Shown in pieces: positions 46,973 through 57,328 of a stretch of 64,000 nucleotides of DNA; positions within the stretch are counted from its first letter, which is position 1, and each line of letters starts with the position of its first letter. Where the stretch lies: the NCBI GenBank assembly GCA_002869365.1, contig PKTA01000178.1, forward strand, positions 1 to 64,000, read 5' to 3'. Made by a program: the position numbers and the translations under genes. The DNA is from Marinilabiliales bacterium (lineage in GTDB: Bacteria; Bacteroidota; Bacteroidia; Bacteroidales; F082). Below the pieces are notes generated by a model. That model had not been told where the DNA came from, made no database searches, and was given only the letters and a program-made list of their open reading frames with translations.

Positions 46973-49093
46973 CTATAAATCTGCTTTTAACTGAAACTTA
47001 ATCTCCGATTTGTGGTTACCATCAATTTTATCAGCCGACGATCCTATGCTGTTTTTATTGTCGAAAACTATCCTCGAAAATCTAAACCAAAAACTTAAAT
47101 GTCGGTTTAATTTGTATTTAACGTTAAAGTAAAACCGTTGGCCTTTGTCGTAATATGCCGGGATACTAAAGCCATATAATACATCATTTTCATAAGCATA
47201 AATCCTGCTGTCCCATCCATCGGTTGAAAAAATTGCAAACCGTAAATTCGCGCTCAAAGGAAAATTGTTTGGCCTGTAAATAATATCCTGATAAAGTAAA
47301 TACCCTCTCTCATTTTTATCAACTTTGCTGAAACTAACTGTTTCAAATCTACTTTTTAATATTATAAATTCAATAGGTGAGTAAGTTAAATTAATTCGTA
47401 GGGAGTACTTTTTTGTATTTGCCTGCTGTGGCAGAAATTTATATTCTTCTTTATTATTTTCCGATTTGAATTCGGATTTCATTCTGAAATATAGCCCAAA
47501 ATTATTAAGAGGGTTATAATTAATTTGAAGTAGATATTCAGCACCCATAGAAGGATAGGAAACCCCATATTTTAACCATGGGAATTTAAAAAAGTCGGCA
47601 TAAGCATCGATGCTGATATTTTTTATGGGTAACAATTTTATACCCATATAAAAAGCCCTTTCGTTTCGGCCATTGCTGCTTTCACTAATTGGGCTGTTAA
47701 AAAAGTTGTAATAATTTTTTGAATAATTTCTGTAAAGCAAACTTAATATTACCCTATTGCCAATGAATAGATTATTGCCAATTATTCCCGCCAAAGCACT
47801 ATTTTCATTGGCTGATAATTCGCCAAAGAACCTCATATTTTTTAGGTTAAAAGTAAAATCGAGGCCCATATTTAAATTGTTGTTTCCAACAAAATAATAT
47901 TGTTTATAAACCTCACTTGGTGCTTCAAATTTCAAATCAAATGTATTGCTGATGATGCTATAACCCAAACTGAATTTATTAGCCTTATAAGAAATATTTC
48001 CTCCTACAGATCTTATATTCATTACTTTCTTGTCGAGTAACTCGTTAATTGTTCGATGGTTACCGCTTTCTTGTATGCCACTAATCTCTTTATTTTCCAG
48101 TGAGTCGATGAAAGTGATATTTGCATCTATATTATTTGTAGAGTAGAATGCCGTAAATTCAATTCTTTTTATCCCAAGGCTTATGGCCGCTCCACGCATA
48201 AATCTGTTTTCGTTAACCGAACTGTTTTTTACCAAACCTCTTCCATATTTTTTAAGCATGGTAGCATCGGAAGACTTTCCGAAACTAAGCCCTGACCAAA
48301 GTGTTAAGCCCTGACCGAACTCCAGATGATAATCACCCACAATTATTTTTTTAATTATGCCAATATCAGCAACATAAAAATAGGCCGATGAGAAATCGAA
48401 TAAACTTACTTTTTCGCCAACGAGTGATTTTATACTATCGTTTAATCCGGAACTTCCCAGAAGTTCGCCTGCATCTTTTTCAAGGGTAAAGCCAAGACCA
48501 ACTTTTTTATCAAAATCAAAGGAATAGCGGCTATAGTATTTTTGTGGATTCCCCATATAAACGCTTCCCTTATACTCTAAGGCAGAGTCGTTGGGTAAGC
48601 TGTAAGCCTCCGCTTGTTCAATAATTTGCGAATAGCGGCTTATTAGTTGATGCCTTCCATATTTGAAAACGTCCTTAAATTTATATTTGGTTTTCTTCTT
48701 TTTGGAAGAGAAACTAATAAATGGAAGTAATCTTTCAACCTCTGATTTACTAAAACCATCTATGGCCAATAATTCTGCCTTGCTTCTCAAAGATCCGTAA
48801 CTACTAAGGTAAGCTTGAATGTTATTATACTGAATTTCATTTATAAGAAGTAGTTCAACCAGTTTATGACAATTTTCTCCATTTATGGAAATGGGGTTTT
48901 TATTGTAATACGCATAGTCGTCCAACAGGTCAGAGAAGTCTAATGAAATATCTTTTGAAGCAGATATGTTTTCCAACTGATTGCTAATAAATTCGTTGTT
49001 GATAAGTAAAGATGTGTCTGCTTCTTGAGCATTTGGTCTCAAATAGGCAAAAAGGCAGAGTATTATAAATATTGATTTAACCGATGATTTCAT
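46973..49093 (-). CDS. Helix-hairpin-helix domain protein with C-terminal predicted outer-membrane beta-barrel
   Basis: Signal peptide; IQAYLSSYGSLRSKAELLAIDGFSKSEVERLLPFI (HhH-like); about 500 aa of alternating strands ending SEIKFQLKADL. Confidence 0.75.
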   Translation of the reverse strand: MKSSVKSIFIILCLFAYLRPNAQEADTSLLINNEFISNQLENISASKDISLDFSDLLDDYAYYNKNPISINGENCHKLVELLLINEIQYNNIQAYLSSYGSLRSKAELLAIDGFSKSEVERLLPFISFSSKKKKTKYKFKDVFKYGRHQLISRYSQIIEQAEAYSLPNDSALEYKGSVYMGNPQKYYSRYSFDFDKKVGLGFTLEKDAGELLGSSGLNDSIKSLVGEKVSLFDFSSAYFYVADIGIIKKIIVGDYHLEFGQGLTLWSGLSFGKSSDATMLKKYGRGLVKNSSVNENRFMRGAAISLGIKRIEFTAFYSTNNIDANITFIDSLENKEISGIQESGNHRTINELLDKKVMNIRSVGGNISYKANKFSLGYSIISNTFDLKFEAPSEVYKQYYFVGNNNLNMGLDFTFNLKNMRFFGELSANENSALAGIIGNNLFIGNRVILSLLYRNYSKNYYNFFNSPISESSNGRNERAFYMGIKLLPIKNISIDAYADFFKFPWLKYGVSYPSMGAEYLLQINYNPLNNFGLYFRMKSEFKSENNKEEYKFLPQQANTKKYSLRINLTYSPIEFIILKSRFETVSFSKVDKNERGYLLYQDIIYRPNNFPLSANLRFAIFSTDGWDSRIYAYENDVLYGFSIPAYYDKGQRFYFNVKYKLNRHLSFWFRFSRIVFDNKNSIGSSADKIDGNHKSEIKFQLKADL

Positions 49094-49097
49094 GATG

Positions 49098-49937
49098 TCA
49101 GAAATTAAATATCAGTCCCATTTGAGGCGAAAAACCTAATGATTCATGCATACATGCTGCCATATCAACTTTGAGGTGTTTTAGGTTAAATCCAAAACCA
49201 AATGAAAATATTTCATATCTGCTGGCAATACCACCTCTGATAAAAAACTTTGACTTGATAGCGTATTCCAAGCCGCATCTGAATAGTATGGGGTTTAGGT
49301 ATGAATTTTTCTCCACTTCAGTTGTGATAATTAAATTATCGTTCATACTATAAGCCAGGCCAAAGCGCAATATGGCAGGTAATTTTTCATTATAGGTATC
49401 TGTAAGTTTAACCCTTATGGGATTGAAGACATATATTCCAATACAAAGGTTATCAACTATATCCGACTGTAGTCCGATTTCGAAACTTACATTATTCTTT
49501 TTGCCATAATCTTCTCCAAGTTTTACAGAAAAATAGTCAAGTTGAATGCCTATGCTTATAATTTTTCCAAATTTTCTGGCATAAGCCAAGCCTATTTTTT
49601 GCTCTCTATAGGCTTTATAGCCATAATGATTATAACTAAAACCGAGGACTCCTATTTTAAACGGAGCAATAAATGCCGCGCTTTTATAGGAGGTTTCTTT
49701 TAAAGTAAAACGATTTTCGTAGTTTATTCCAAAGGAATATTTATCAATTGAACTTATGGCTGCCTGATTATTCTGTATTCCCCAAAATCCTTTAAGAGCC
49801 GCCGAGCATCTGCCCATTCCTGCCGATCGACTTCCAATCGGAAAAATATCTCCCGAAGCAAATGATTTGTTGGTAAGAAGAAATAATAGGGAGATTAATA
49901 TTATTTTGTTAACCAAATTATAAAAACCGGGTTTCAT
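49098..49937 (-). CDS. Predicted outer-membrane protein (PorV/UPF0164-like), hypothetical
   Basis: GSRSAGMGRCSAALKGFWGIQNNQAAISS, repeated amphipathic strands, terminal MGLIFNF. Confidence 0.65.
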   Translation of the reverse strand: MKPGFYNLVNKIILISLLFLLTNKSFASGDIFPIGSRSAGMGRCSAALKGFWGIQNNQAAISSIDKYSFGINYENRFTLKETSYKSAAFIAPFKIGVLGFSYNHYGYKAYREQKIGLAYARKFGKIISIGIQLDYFSVKLGEDYGKKNNVSFEIGLQSDIVDNLCIGIYVFNPIRVKLTDTYNEKLPAILRFGLAYSMNDNLIITTEVEKNSYLNPILFRCGLEYAIKSKFFIRGGIASRYEIFSFGFGFNLKHLKVDMAACMHESLGFSPQMGLIFNF

Positions 49938-50042
49938 AGGTAAGTAGAGTTATTTTATATTAATTTTAGACTTTAAAAGTAATACTATGTTTAATGTTTT
50001 GCAAATAATTATGGCAAAACTTTTTTAATTTCTTATAATATT

Positions 50043-50696
50043 ATGAATTCATTACCATTGGAATTTTTGAATGATTTAGTTGTAAATAATGATAGAGATT
50101 GGTTTAGCGCCAATAAACCTATATATGAAAAAGCAAGGAAAATAGTTGAAGATTTTGTACAAAGTTTGATATTGGAATTATCGGTTTTTGATAAAAGTTT
50201 ACAAGGATTGGAGGCAAAAAAAACCATGTTCCGAATTTATAGAGATGTTAGGTTTTCTAAAAATAAACTTCCTTACAAAACAAATATGGGGTCTTATATT
50301 TCACCGGGAGGAAAGAAATCGGAAAAGGCTTCATATTATTTACATTTGGAACCCGGTTCTTCTTTTTTGGCTGGAGGATCTTACAGGCCTTCGTCGGATA
50401 ACCTGAAAAAAATCAGGCAGGAAATTTTGTACAATACGCAGGAATATAAAGATTTACTCAATTCAAAACTTATAAAGAAGTACTTTGATGAGGTACGAGG
50501 TGACAAGTTAAAACGACCACCAGTTGGTTTTCCGTCTGATTTCGAGGATATTGAACTTTTAAAGAACAAAGATTTTATAATGGTTCATGAAATTTCTGAT
50601 GATATAGTTTTATCGGATGACTTTCTAATGTATGCCACTAAAGTCTTCAAGGCTCTAAAGCCATTTAATGATTTTTTAAACCGAAGTATAGCTTAG
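50043..50696 (+). CDS. DUF2461 domain-containing protein
   Basis: FLNDLVVNNDRDWFSANKPIYEKAR; MFRIYRDVRFSKNKLPYKTNMGSYISPGG. Confidence 0.9.
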   Translation: MNSLPLEFLNDLVVNNDRDWFSANKPIYEKARKIVEDFVQSLILELSVFDKSLQGLEAKKTMFRIYRDVRFSKNKLPYKTNMGSYISPGGKKSEKASYYLHLEPGSSFLAGGSYRPSSDNLKKIRQEILYNTQEYKDLLNSKLIKKYFDEVRGDKLKRPPVGFPSDFEDIELLKNKDFIMVHEISDDIVLSDDFLMYATKVFKALKPFNDFLNRSIA

Positions 50697-50697
50697 G

Positions 50698-51831
50698 TTA
50701 TTGGTGTTTACTTAATTTATAAATGGGGCTACCAACTTTAATTAAATTTTCGAGTTTTTCATAATTTAAAAGTATGGTAGTAGCACCACGTGAATAGGGT
50801 GCAATTTCATAACTATTATAAACAAAGCCAACTCCTTCACCACTTATAAAAAGGTTTTTATTTGGTTTAACTGTTTCCACAAAAAAACCTGCTTCCTTGA
50901 GACTAACTTCCTCAGGAATTTTATAATTATGTCTTAATTGTTTTGTTAGTAAAACCGATAAAAGCGAATCCGAAGCATTGTCGAATACATCTTCATAAGA
51001 TAGTTTTGTTCCCTTATCAAGATTTATAATATCGTATGACAGATTACTCATTCCATGCGAACCTCCGGCATAAGCATATCGTAAATATTCGATGCATAAT
51101 AAATAATTTGAGTTAAAAATAATCGACATATTTACTTGTTTCTCATAATTGAAATTATTTTTGGGCGACGATTGGGAACGGTTTTTTGCTTGCTCTAAAT
51201 AGTTTGTAAAATATTCAGTTTCAAAATCTTCAAGCATTTGCTGAGGCTCTCTTAAAACAAAACCTTTGCCAAAATAACTATCCAATATTATATTATCCAC
51301 CGAATCGATAATATCTGGTTGGAAATATTCACTAGAAGGGAATATTAAAGCTAATTCAATTCTAGCCGTGGGGGAGTCTTTCTCTTTTTTATCGAGAGGC
51401 GTTTCCGAACTCAAATAGTATACCTCAAAGGGAAGGCTCCCGTTTGGGTAATACTCTTTCATATTAAAGTTTAAAGCTTTACTGTCGTTATGATTCCATT
51501 CGCCATCATATTGCCCGTCTCTTATCAAACCTTTAAATGTAAAATCTTTACTTCCAAACTCTCTTAAAAGTACACTGTCGTTATTTTCTGCTATGCCAAC
51601 CAATTCAACGGTTTTTCCATAATACATATCATTTTCACCTTCAAGATAATAGTAAACATAATTACCGCTTACGTTATCGAACAATCTAACTAGGTTTGCA
51701 GTAACATTAATATTGTCACCTATTTTACCTTCAAGTCGCTTATAATATTTGTCGGATCCATTTTGGTTCTGTCCAAATATATTAATACTGATAATAAGAA
51801 GTGTTATAATTGATAATTGCCTGAATAACAT
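50698..51831 (-). CDS. Secreted protein with DUF3298/DUF4163-like domain
   Basis: YAYAGGSHGMSNLSYDIINLDKGTKLSYEDVF; signal peptide. Confidence 0.75.
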   Translation of the reverse strand: MLFRQLSIITLLIISINIFGQNQNGSDKYYKRLEGKIGDNINVTANLVRLFDNVSGNYVYYYLEGENDMYYGKTVELVGIAENNDSVLLREFGSKDFTFKGLIRDGQYDGEWNHNDSKALNFNMKEYYPNGSLPFEVYYLSSETPLDKKEKDSPTARIELALIFPSSEYFQPDIIDSVDNIILDSYFGKGFVLREPQQMLEDFETEYFTNYLEQAKNRSQSSPKNNFNYEKQVNMSIIFNSNYLLCIEYLRYAYAGGSHGMSNLSYDIINLDKGTKLSYEDVFDNASDSLLSVLLTKQLRHNYKIPEEVSLKEAGFFVETVKPNKNLFISGEGVGFVYNSYEIAPYSRGATTILLNYEKLENLIKVGSPIYKLSKHQ

Positions 51832-51968
51832 ATGTTTGTATTAGAAGTATGCCTATAATATTTCGATACAAAAATAAGTAATAAACACGACATATTATGT
51901 TAATATCCAATTTTAAAATATAAATCTTAAGTTTAAGTTTTTACTTTTGCAGGGCCAAATAATCGATC

Positions 51969-52832
51969 ATGATTTTTTTATCGATAACAATTTTAACATC
52001 TGTTTTAATAATTATATCCTTTAAGGTTTTTAACATCCTTGATGTTAGTGTAAATCAGGCAATTACCTTTAATTATTTATTTGGATTTATCTATGGTTTG
52101 GTGTTTCGGGAGGATAATCACTCCATGAATCAGGTAATTGATAGCGATTGGTTAATACCCTCAATATTTATTGGTTTCGTATTTATTCTTGGCTTTTTCC
52201 TTTTCTCTAAATCTGCTGTTAAGGCAGGTGTTTCAATAACCGCAGTTTCTGCAAAAATGTCGGTTATTATACCGGTAATGGCGGGATTTCTATTATTTGG
52301 TGATTCAATAAGTACGTTGAAAGTTGCAGGTATTGGTTTGGCTTTGCTATCGTTTTACTTCATTTTCAAAAAAGGAGAAAATGAAAGGATTAATTATAAA
52401 TATATTATTTTGCCATTATCCTTATTACTGGTATCGGGACTAAATGACTCTTTAGTAAAATATATGGAGCATAATTATTTGACAGATAATATTTTATTGT
52501 TTCTAACATTTGTATTTCTATCGGCATTTATTTTTGGACTTGTTTTTAGTTTGTCAAATTCAAAAAGCAGGCAGAATTTGATTTCATATAAAGGAGTATT
52601 GGGAGGGTTTTTGCTGGGAACTTTCAATTTTTGGAATGCATGGGCATTTATTAGGAGTATGAATATTTTTGAGTCGAGCATGCTTTTCCCAACAGTTAAT
52701 GTAAGTGTGGTATCCATATCGGCATTTGCAGGGTTATTATTTTTCAAAGAAAAATTAAAACTTATAAACTGGATAGGAATATTCATGGCTGTTATTGCAA
52801 TATTATTAATAAGTTTGGAAAATGGAAACTGA
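51969..52832 (+). CDS. EamA/DMT-like membrane transporter
   Basis: About 9-10 TM segments; SITAVSAKMSVIIPVMAGFLLFGDSIS, LKLINWIGIFMAVIAILLISL. Confidence 0.75.
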   Translation: MIFLSITILTSVLIIISFKVFNILDVSVNQAITFNYLFGFIYGLVFREDNHSMNQVIDSDWLIPSIFIGFVFILGFFLFSKSAVKAGVSITAVSAKMSVIIPVMAGFLLFGDSISTLKVAGIGLALLSFYFIFKKGENERINYKYIILPLSLLLVSGLNDSLVKYMEHNYLTDNILLFLTFVFLSAFIFGLVFSLSNSKSRQNLISYKGVLGGFLLGTFNFWNAWAFIRSMNIFESSMLFPTVNVSVVSISAFAGLLFFKEKLKLINWIGIFMAVIAILLISLENGN

Positions 52833-53424
52833 TAGTTACAAGACCATAGTTTCGCCTTCAACAGGCTTATATAAAGAAAAGGGGAGTAAGTTTATTGCTA
52901 TTAGCAAACATATTGAATCGGAGGACGATTTTAAAGAGTTTATGGCTGAAGTCAAAAAGGAGTATTACGATGCCCGTCATCATTGCTATGCTTGGCGCTT
53001 AGGTCCCGATGATGAATTGTTTAGGAGTAATGACGATGGAGAACCTTCTGGCTCGGCAGGAAAACCTATTCTTAATCAAATACTGTCGAAGGAACTTTTT
53101 TATACAGCAATTATCGTAGTTAGATATTTTGGTGGTACTAAATTGGGAGTTAGTGGATTGATAAGGGCTTACAAAACTTCCAGCCAAGAAGTTATCGAAA
53201 ATTCAAAAATTAAGAAAAAATATATTTACAATACTATTGAATTGAAATTTAAATACCCGCGTTTAAATGATATGATGCGGATAATAAAGGAGGAAAATTT
53301 AAAGATTAGTAAACAAGATTTTCAGATTGAATGTTTATTAAGAATTGATGTTAAGAGAAACGATGTAAAATATGTCATAACTAAATTTAGTGTTTTTCAT
53401 GATATATCATTAATTGTGCTGTAA
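52822..53424 (+). CDS. YigZ/IMPACT family protein
   Basis: KGSKFIAISKHIESEDDF, ARHHCYAWRLG, SNDDGEPSGSAGKPIL, VVRYFGGTKLGVSGLIRAY. Confidence 0.94.
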   Translation: METDSYKTIVSPSTGLYKEKGSKFIAISKHIESEDDFKEFMAEVKKEYYDARHHCYAWRLGPDDELFRSNDDGEPSGSAGKPILNQILSKELFYTAIIVVRYFGGTKLGVSGLIRAYKTSSQEVIENSKIKKKYIYNTIELKFKYPRLNDMMRIIKEENLKISKQDFQIECLLRIDVKRNDVKYVITKFSVFHDISLIVL

Positions 53425-53640
53425 AACAGCATTTTAAATTTTATTCCCCTAAATCCCATTTAATTAAAAAAAACTTAAAAGTCAACAAAAAAAAGTGTTT
53501 TTTTTTCACTTTTTTTATATGATATTTGCTCAAGGGTTAAGGTGAAATATATACATTAAGTGGATGTTATTGAGCCTTAAAAAGTTAACCGTTTTTATAG
53601 AACTAAATTTATTAATTATCGACATAAGTTTTATTAACAC
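53425..53640. promoter_or_regulatory. AT-rich dnaA upstream region, possible oriC/DnaA autoregulatory site
   Basis: A8GTG-T9-CAC-T7 hairpin at 53487-53516; near-consensus DnaA boxes TTATCGACA (53616-53624) and TTATTAACA (53631-53639). Confidence 0.35.
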
Positions 53641-55077
53641 ATGAAGAAAAAGCATATTGATGTTTGGGAAAAATGCTTAAAAGTTATCAGTGATAACATA
53701 CCAATGCAAGCTTACAAAACATGGTTTGAACCGATCAGGCCAATTAAATTGGAAAACGATATCTTAACAATTCAAGTGCCAAGTCAGTTTTTTTATGAGT
53801 GGTTAGAGGAGCACTATATTGGGTTGTTAAAAAAAACCATTAAAAAAGAATTGGGGATTAATGGGAGATTAGAGTACAGTATTATTATTGATAGTGCATT
53901 TAAAGATGCTAAACCATATTCGGTTAACTATCCAACTTCTGACCGAAGGGCTACAAAAAATAAACCAATGAACATGCCAATTGACATTAATAAGGGCAAA
54001 TCCAGGGATATACCAAATCCCTTTATCATTCCCGGATTAAAGAAGATAAAAGTAGAATCGCAATTGGTAGAAGCTTACTCATTTGATAATTTTATTGAAG
54101 GCGATTGTAACAGGCTTGCCAGATCTGCCGGATGGGCTATAGCCGAGAACCCAGGGAAAACAGCGTTTAATCCATTACTTATCTATAGTGCTGTTGGATT
54201 GGGTAAAACGCATCTGGCACATGCCATTGGTTTACAGGTAAAAAGTAATTTTCCTGATAAAACAGTTTTGTTTGTAAAAACGGAACAGTTTATAAATCAA
54301 TATATTGATTCGGTTAGAAATAATAATCAAAACGACTTTGTGCATTTCTATCAAATGATCGATACGTTGATAATGGATGATGTACAATTTATTGCCGGTA
54401 AGGATAAAACACAGGATGTATTCTTTCATATATTCAACCATCTTCATCAAAACAATAAGCAAATTGTACTTACTTCCGACAAGCCTCCCGTCGAGTTAAA
54501 GGGAATGGAACCCCGATTATTATCACGTTTTAAATGGGGATTAGCTGCCGACTTACAGGTACCTGATTTGGAAACCAGGATAGCAATACTGCAAAATAAG
54601 TTATACAAAGATGGTATAGATATGCCATACGATGTTATTGAATATTTAGCATATAGTATAACAACAAATATCCGTGAGATGGAAGGTGCGCTGGTTTCCA
54701 TTCTTGCACAATCAACACTTAACAAGAAAACCATTGATTTGGAACTTGCAAAGAGGATGATTGATAAATTTGTTAAGAATACTACTCGTGAAATATCTAT
54801 CGACTATATTCAGAAGGTTGTTTGCGATTATTTTGATATGCCAATTGAAGCAATAAATTCAAAAACTCGTAAACGTGAAATTGTTCAGGCTAGGCAATTG
54901 GCCATGTTTTTTTCTAAAAAACATACAAAAAATTCTCTTGCAACCATCGGGCTTCATTGCGGAAATAAAGACCATGCTACAGTTCTACATGCCTGTCGTA
55001 CAGTGAATAATCTGGTGGAAACCGATAAGCAATTCAGGGTTTATGTTGAAGAAATTAATAAGAAATTAAAAATCTAA
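53641..55077 (+). CDS. dnaA: Chromosomal replication initiator protein DnaA
   Basis: NPLLIYSAVGLGKTHLAHAIG, LIMDDVQFIAGKDKTQDVFFHIFN, IVQARQLAMFFSKKHTKNSLATIGLHCGNKDHATVLHA. Confidence 0.98.
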   Translation: MKKKHIDVWEKCLKVISDNIPMQAYKTWFEPIRPIKLENDILTIQVPSQFFYEWLEEHYIGLLKKTIKKELGINGRLEYSIIIDSAFKDAKPYSVNYPTSDRRATKNKPMNMPIDINKGKSRDIPNPFIIPGLKKIKVESQLVEAYSFDNFIEGDCNRLARSAGWAIAENPGKTAFNPLLIYSAVGLGKTHLAHAIGLQVKSNFPDKTVLFVKTEQFINQYIDSVRNNNQNDFVHFYQMIDTLIMDDVQFIAGKDKTQDVFFHIFNHLHQNNKQIVLTSDKPPVELKGMEPRLLSRFKWGLAADLQVPDLETRIAILQNKLYKDGIDMPYDVIEYLAYSITTNIREMEGALVSILAQSTLNKKTIDLELAKRMIDKFVKNTTREISIDYIQKVVCDYFDMPIEAINSKTRKREIVQARQLAMFFSKKHTKNSLATIGLHCGNKDHATVLHACRTVNNLVETDKQFRVYVEEINKKLKI

Positions 55078-55148
55078 TTTTTAAGATATATTAATTTGTT
55101 ATTTCACTTTTTTTTAGTATATTTAGGACTCCAAAAAAAATAATAAAT

Positions 55149-55616
55149 ATGAATGTACTTTTTGTATGTCTTGGTAATATTTGTCGTTCTCCAATCGCCG
55201 AAGCATTGCTAAGGAAGAAATATATCGAGAACGGAATTGAAAGTGAAGTTGATTCAGCGGGATTTGAACCCTATCATATTAATAAACCCCCTGATGCAAA
55301 AGCCATAAAAACGGCTAAGTTTTACGGACTGGAGTTGGGAGGTAAAGCAAGGATATTTGTAAAAGCTGATTTTGATCGTTTCGACAGAATTTATGTTATG
55401 GATACCCAGAACCATAATGACATTAAGGAATTAGCACGATCAAAAGATGATATGAAAAAAGTTGATTATGTTCTTAATCTAACAGAACCAGGAAAAAATC
55501 TAACACTTGCGGATCCTTTTCATACAGGTATCGATAATTGTCATACCATTTATAAGAAACTAGATAAAGCAACCGACATACTTTTGGAGGAGGTAAAATC
55601 AACTACATTGGTTTAA
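55149..55616 (+). CDS. Low molecular weight protein-tyrosine-phosphatase
   Basis: VLFVCLGNICRSPIAEALL, DRIYVMD, LTLADPFH. Confidence 0.94.
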   Translation: MNVLFVCLGNICRSPIAEALLRKKYIENGIESEVDSAGFEPYHINKPPDAKAIKTAKFYGLELGGKARIFVKADFDRFDRIYVMDTQNHNDIKELARSKDDMKKVDYVLNLTEPGKNLTLADPFHTGIDNCHTIYKKLDKATDILLEEVKSTTLV

Positions 55617-55617
55617 A

Positions 55618-56571
55618 GTGCTAAATTCCATACCTACCGAAGCAGATATAATCTCTGCTCATAACAGAATTAAAGATTTAATAAACAGAACCCCGGTTCT
55701 TAGTTCTACTACTCTAAACTCCAAGTTTCAAAGCAATATTTTTTTTAAGTGTGAGAATTTTCAAAAGGCGGGCGCTTTGAAGTCAAGAGGTGCTGTTAAT
55801 GTTGTTTTCTCCCTTAATGAAACTCAGGCAACAAATGGTGTATGCACTCATTCTTCAGGAAATCATGCGCAGGCTTTAGCCAGGGCAGCTGCCATTAGAA
55901 AAATTCCGTCATATATAGTAATGCCTTCCAATGCCCCAAAAGTTAAAGTTGATGCTGTTAGAGAATATGGCGGCATAATAACATTTTGTGAACCTAATCT
56001 CAAGGCCCGTGAATCAACACTGCAAAGCGTAATAAAAAAAACCAATGCATTTGAAGTTCATCCCTATAATAATTACGATATAATTGCTGCGCAGGCGACA
56101 GCAGGAAAAGAGTTGATTGAAGATGCTGATGCAGAACTTGATATAATCCTTTGTCCTGTAGGTGGAGGCGGACTTTTAAGCGGAACCGCACTTAGTAAGA
56201 ATTATTTCAGTAATAGAACAATATTAATTGCATGTGAACCCAAAGGTGCCGACGATGCTTATAAGTCGTTTAAAGAAGGAAAAATAATCCCAAGTATAAG
56301 ACCAAATACTATAGCCGACGGTTTGTTAACTTCACTGGGAGAGAAAAACTTCGAAATTATTCTGAAATATGTTGATGATATTGTTACGGTTTCTGAAGAT
56401 TCCATTGTGGAAGCTATGAAGATTATTTATGAAAGGATGAAAATTGTTGTAGAACCATCTTCTTCAGTCCCTTTAGCGGCAATTCTTGAGAATAAAATTG
56501 ATATAAAAAATAAAAATGTTGGGATAATAGTTTCCGGTGGAAATGTCGATTTTGGCAAACTACCTTTTTAA
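55618..56571 (+). CDS. PLP-dependent threonine/serine dehydratase or serine racemase family
   Basis: FFKCENFQKAGALKSRGAVN (PLP Lys), THSSGNHAQALARAA, CPVGGGGLLSGTAL; GTG start. Confidence 0.92.
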   Translation: MLNSIPTEADIISAHNRIKDLINRTPVLSSTTLNSKFQSNIFFKCENFQKAGALKSRGAVNVVFSLNETQATNGVCTHSSGNHAQALARAAAIRKIPSYIVMPSNAPKVKVDAVREYGGIITFCEPNLKARESTLQSVIKKTNAFEVHPYNNYDIIAAQATAGKELIEDADAELDIILCPVGGGGLLSGTALSKNYFSNRTILIACEPKGADDAYKSFKEGKIIPSIRPNTIADGLLTSLGEKNFEIILKYVDDIVTVSEDSIVEAMKIIYERMKIVVEPSSSVPLAAILENKIDIKNKNVGIIVSGGNVDFGKLPF

Positions 56572-56607
56572 TTTACTATTCTTCGTAGTTTTACATTTTA
56601 TTTATAT

Positions 56608-57321
56608 ATGGAAACAGGGCTTTATTTAATACCAACTACATTAGGGGATTTTAACACTGTAGAAAAAGTTTTACCCGATTATAATGTTCAGGTAACACAT
56701 AATATTAAAATATTTATAGTTGAGCAGGTAAGAACGGCAAGAAGGTTTCTAAAAAGGATAAAACATCCTATTGAGATTGACAATATGACTTTTTTGGAAC
56801 TTAATAAACATACCGATTACAGCAAGATTACAAACTATCTTAATCCTATTGAAAATGGTGAATCCATTGGTTTGTTGTCGGAAGCAGGTACTCCATGTAT
56901 AGCCGATCCAGGAGCAGTAATTGTGAAACTTGCCCATGAAAAATCAATAAAGGTTTTTCCTTTGATAGGACCAAATTCAATAATTTTATCTCTAATGGCC
57001 TCGGGTTTTAATGGTCAGAACTTTAGTTTTCATGGTTACCTTCCTGTAGAAAAATCTCAAAGGGTGAAAAGTTTGCAAAAATTGGAATCCTTCTGTTCTG
57101 TAAATAATCAAACTCAGATATTTATTGAAACTCCCTATAGAAATAATGCGATGTTGGCCAGCATAATAAAAAACTGTAAAAAGCAAACAATGTTATGTGT
57201 GGCTTCTAATATAAGTCTTGATAATCAGTATATTAAATCCTTGAGTATTTCTCAATGGGGTAAAGAAAAAGTGGACCTCGACAAGAAGCCCACTATATTT
57301 TTATTATCCACCGGTGATTAA
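56608..57321 (+). CDS. SAM-dependent tetrapyrrole methylase-family protein (RsmI-like)
   Basis: LYLIPTTLGD, IGLLSEAGTPCIADPGAVIVKLAHEKSIKVFPLIGPNSIILSLMASGFNGQNFSFHGYLP. Confidence 0.88.
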   Translation: METGLYLIPTTLGDFNTVEKVLPDYNVQVTHNIKIFIVEQVRTARRFLKRIKHPIEIDNMTFLELNKHTDYSKITNYLNPIENGESIGLLSEAGTPCIADPGAVIVKLAHEKSIKVFPLIGPNSIILSLMASGFNGQNFSFHGYLPVEKSQRVKSLQKLESFCSVNNQTQIFIETPYRNNAMLASIIKNCKKQTMLCVASNISLDNQYIKSLSISQWGKEKVDLDKKPTIFLLSTGD

Positions 57322-57328
57322 ATACCTG

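Noticed and set aside
52475-52861. 128-aa minus-strand ORF over the EamA/YigZ junction
   Set aside because: Antisense to two supported genes; no family features.
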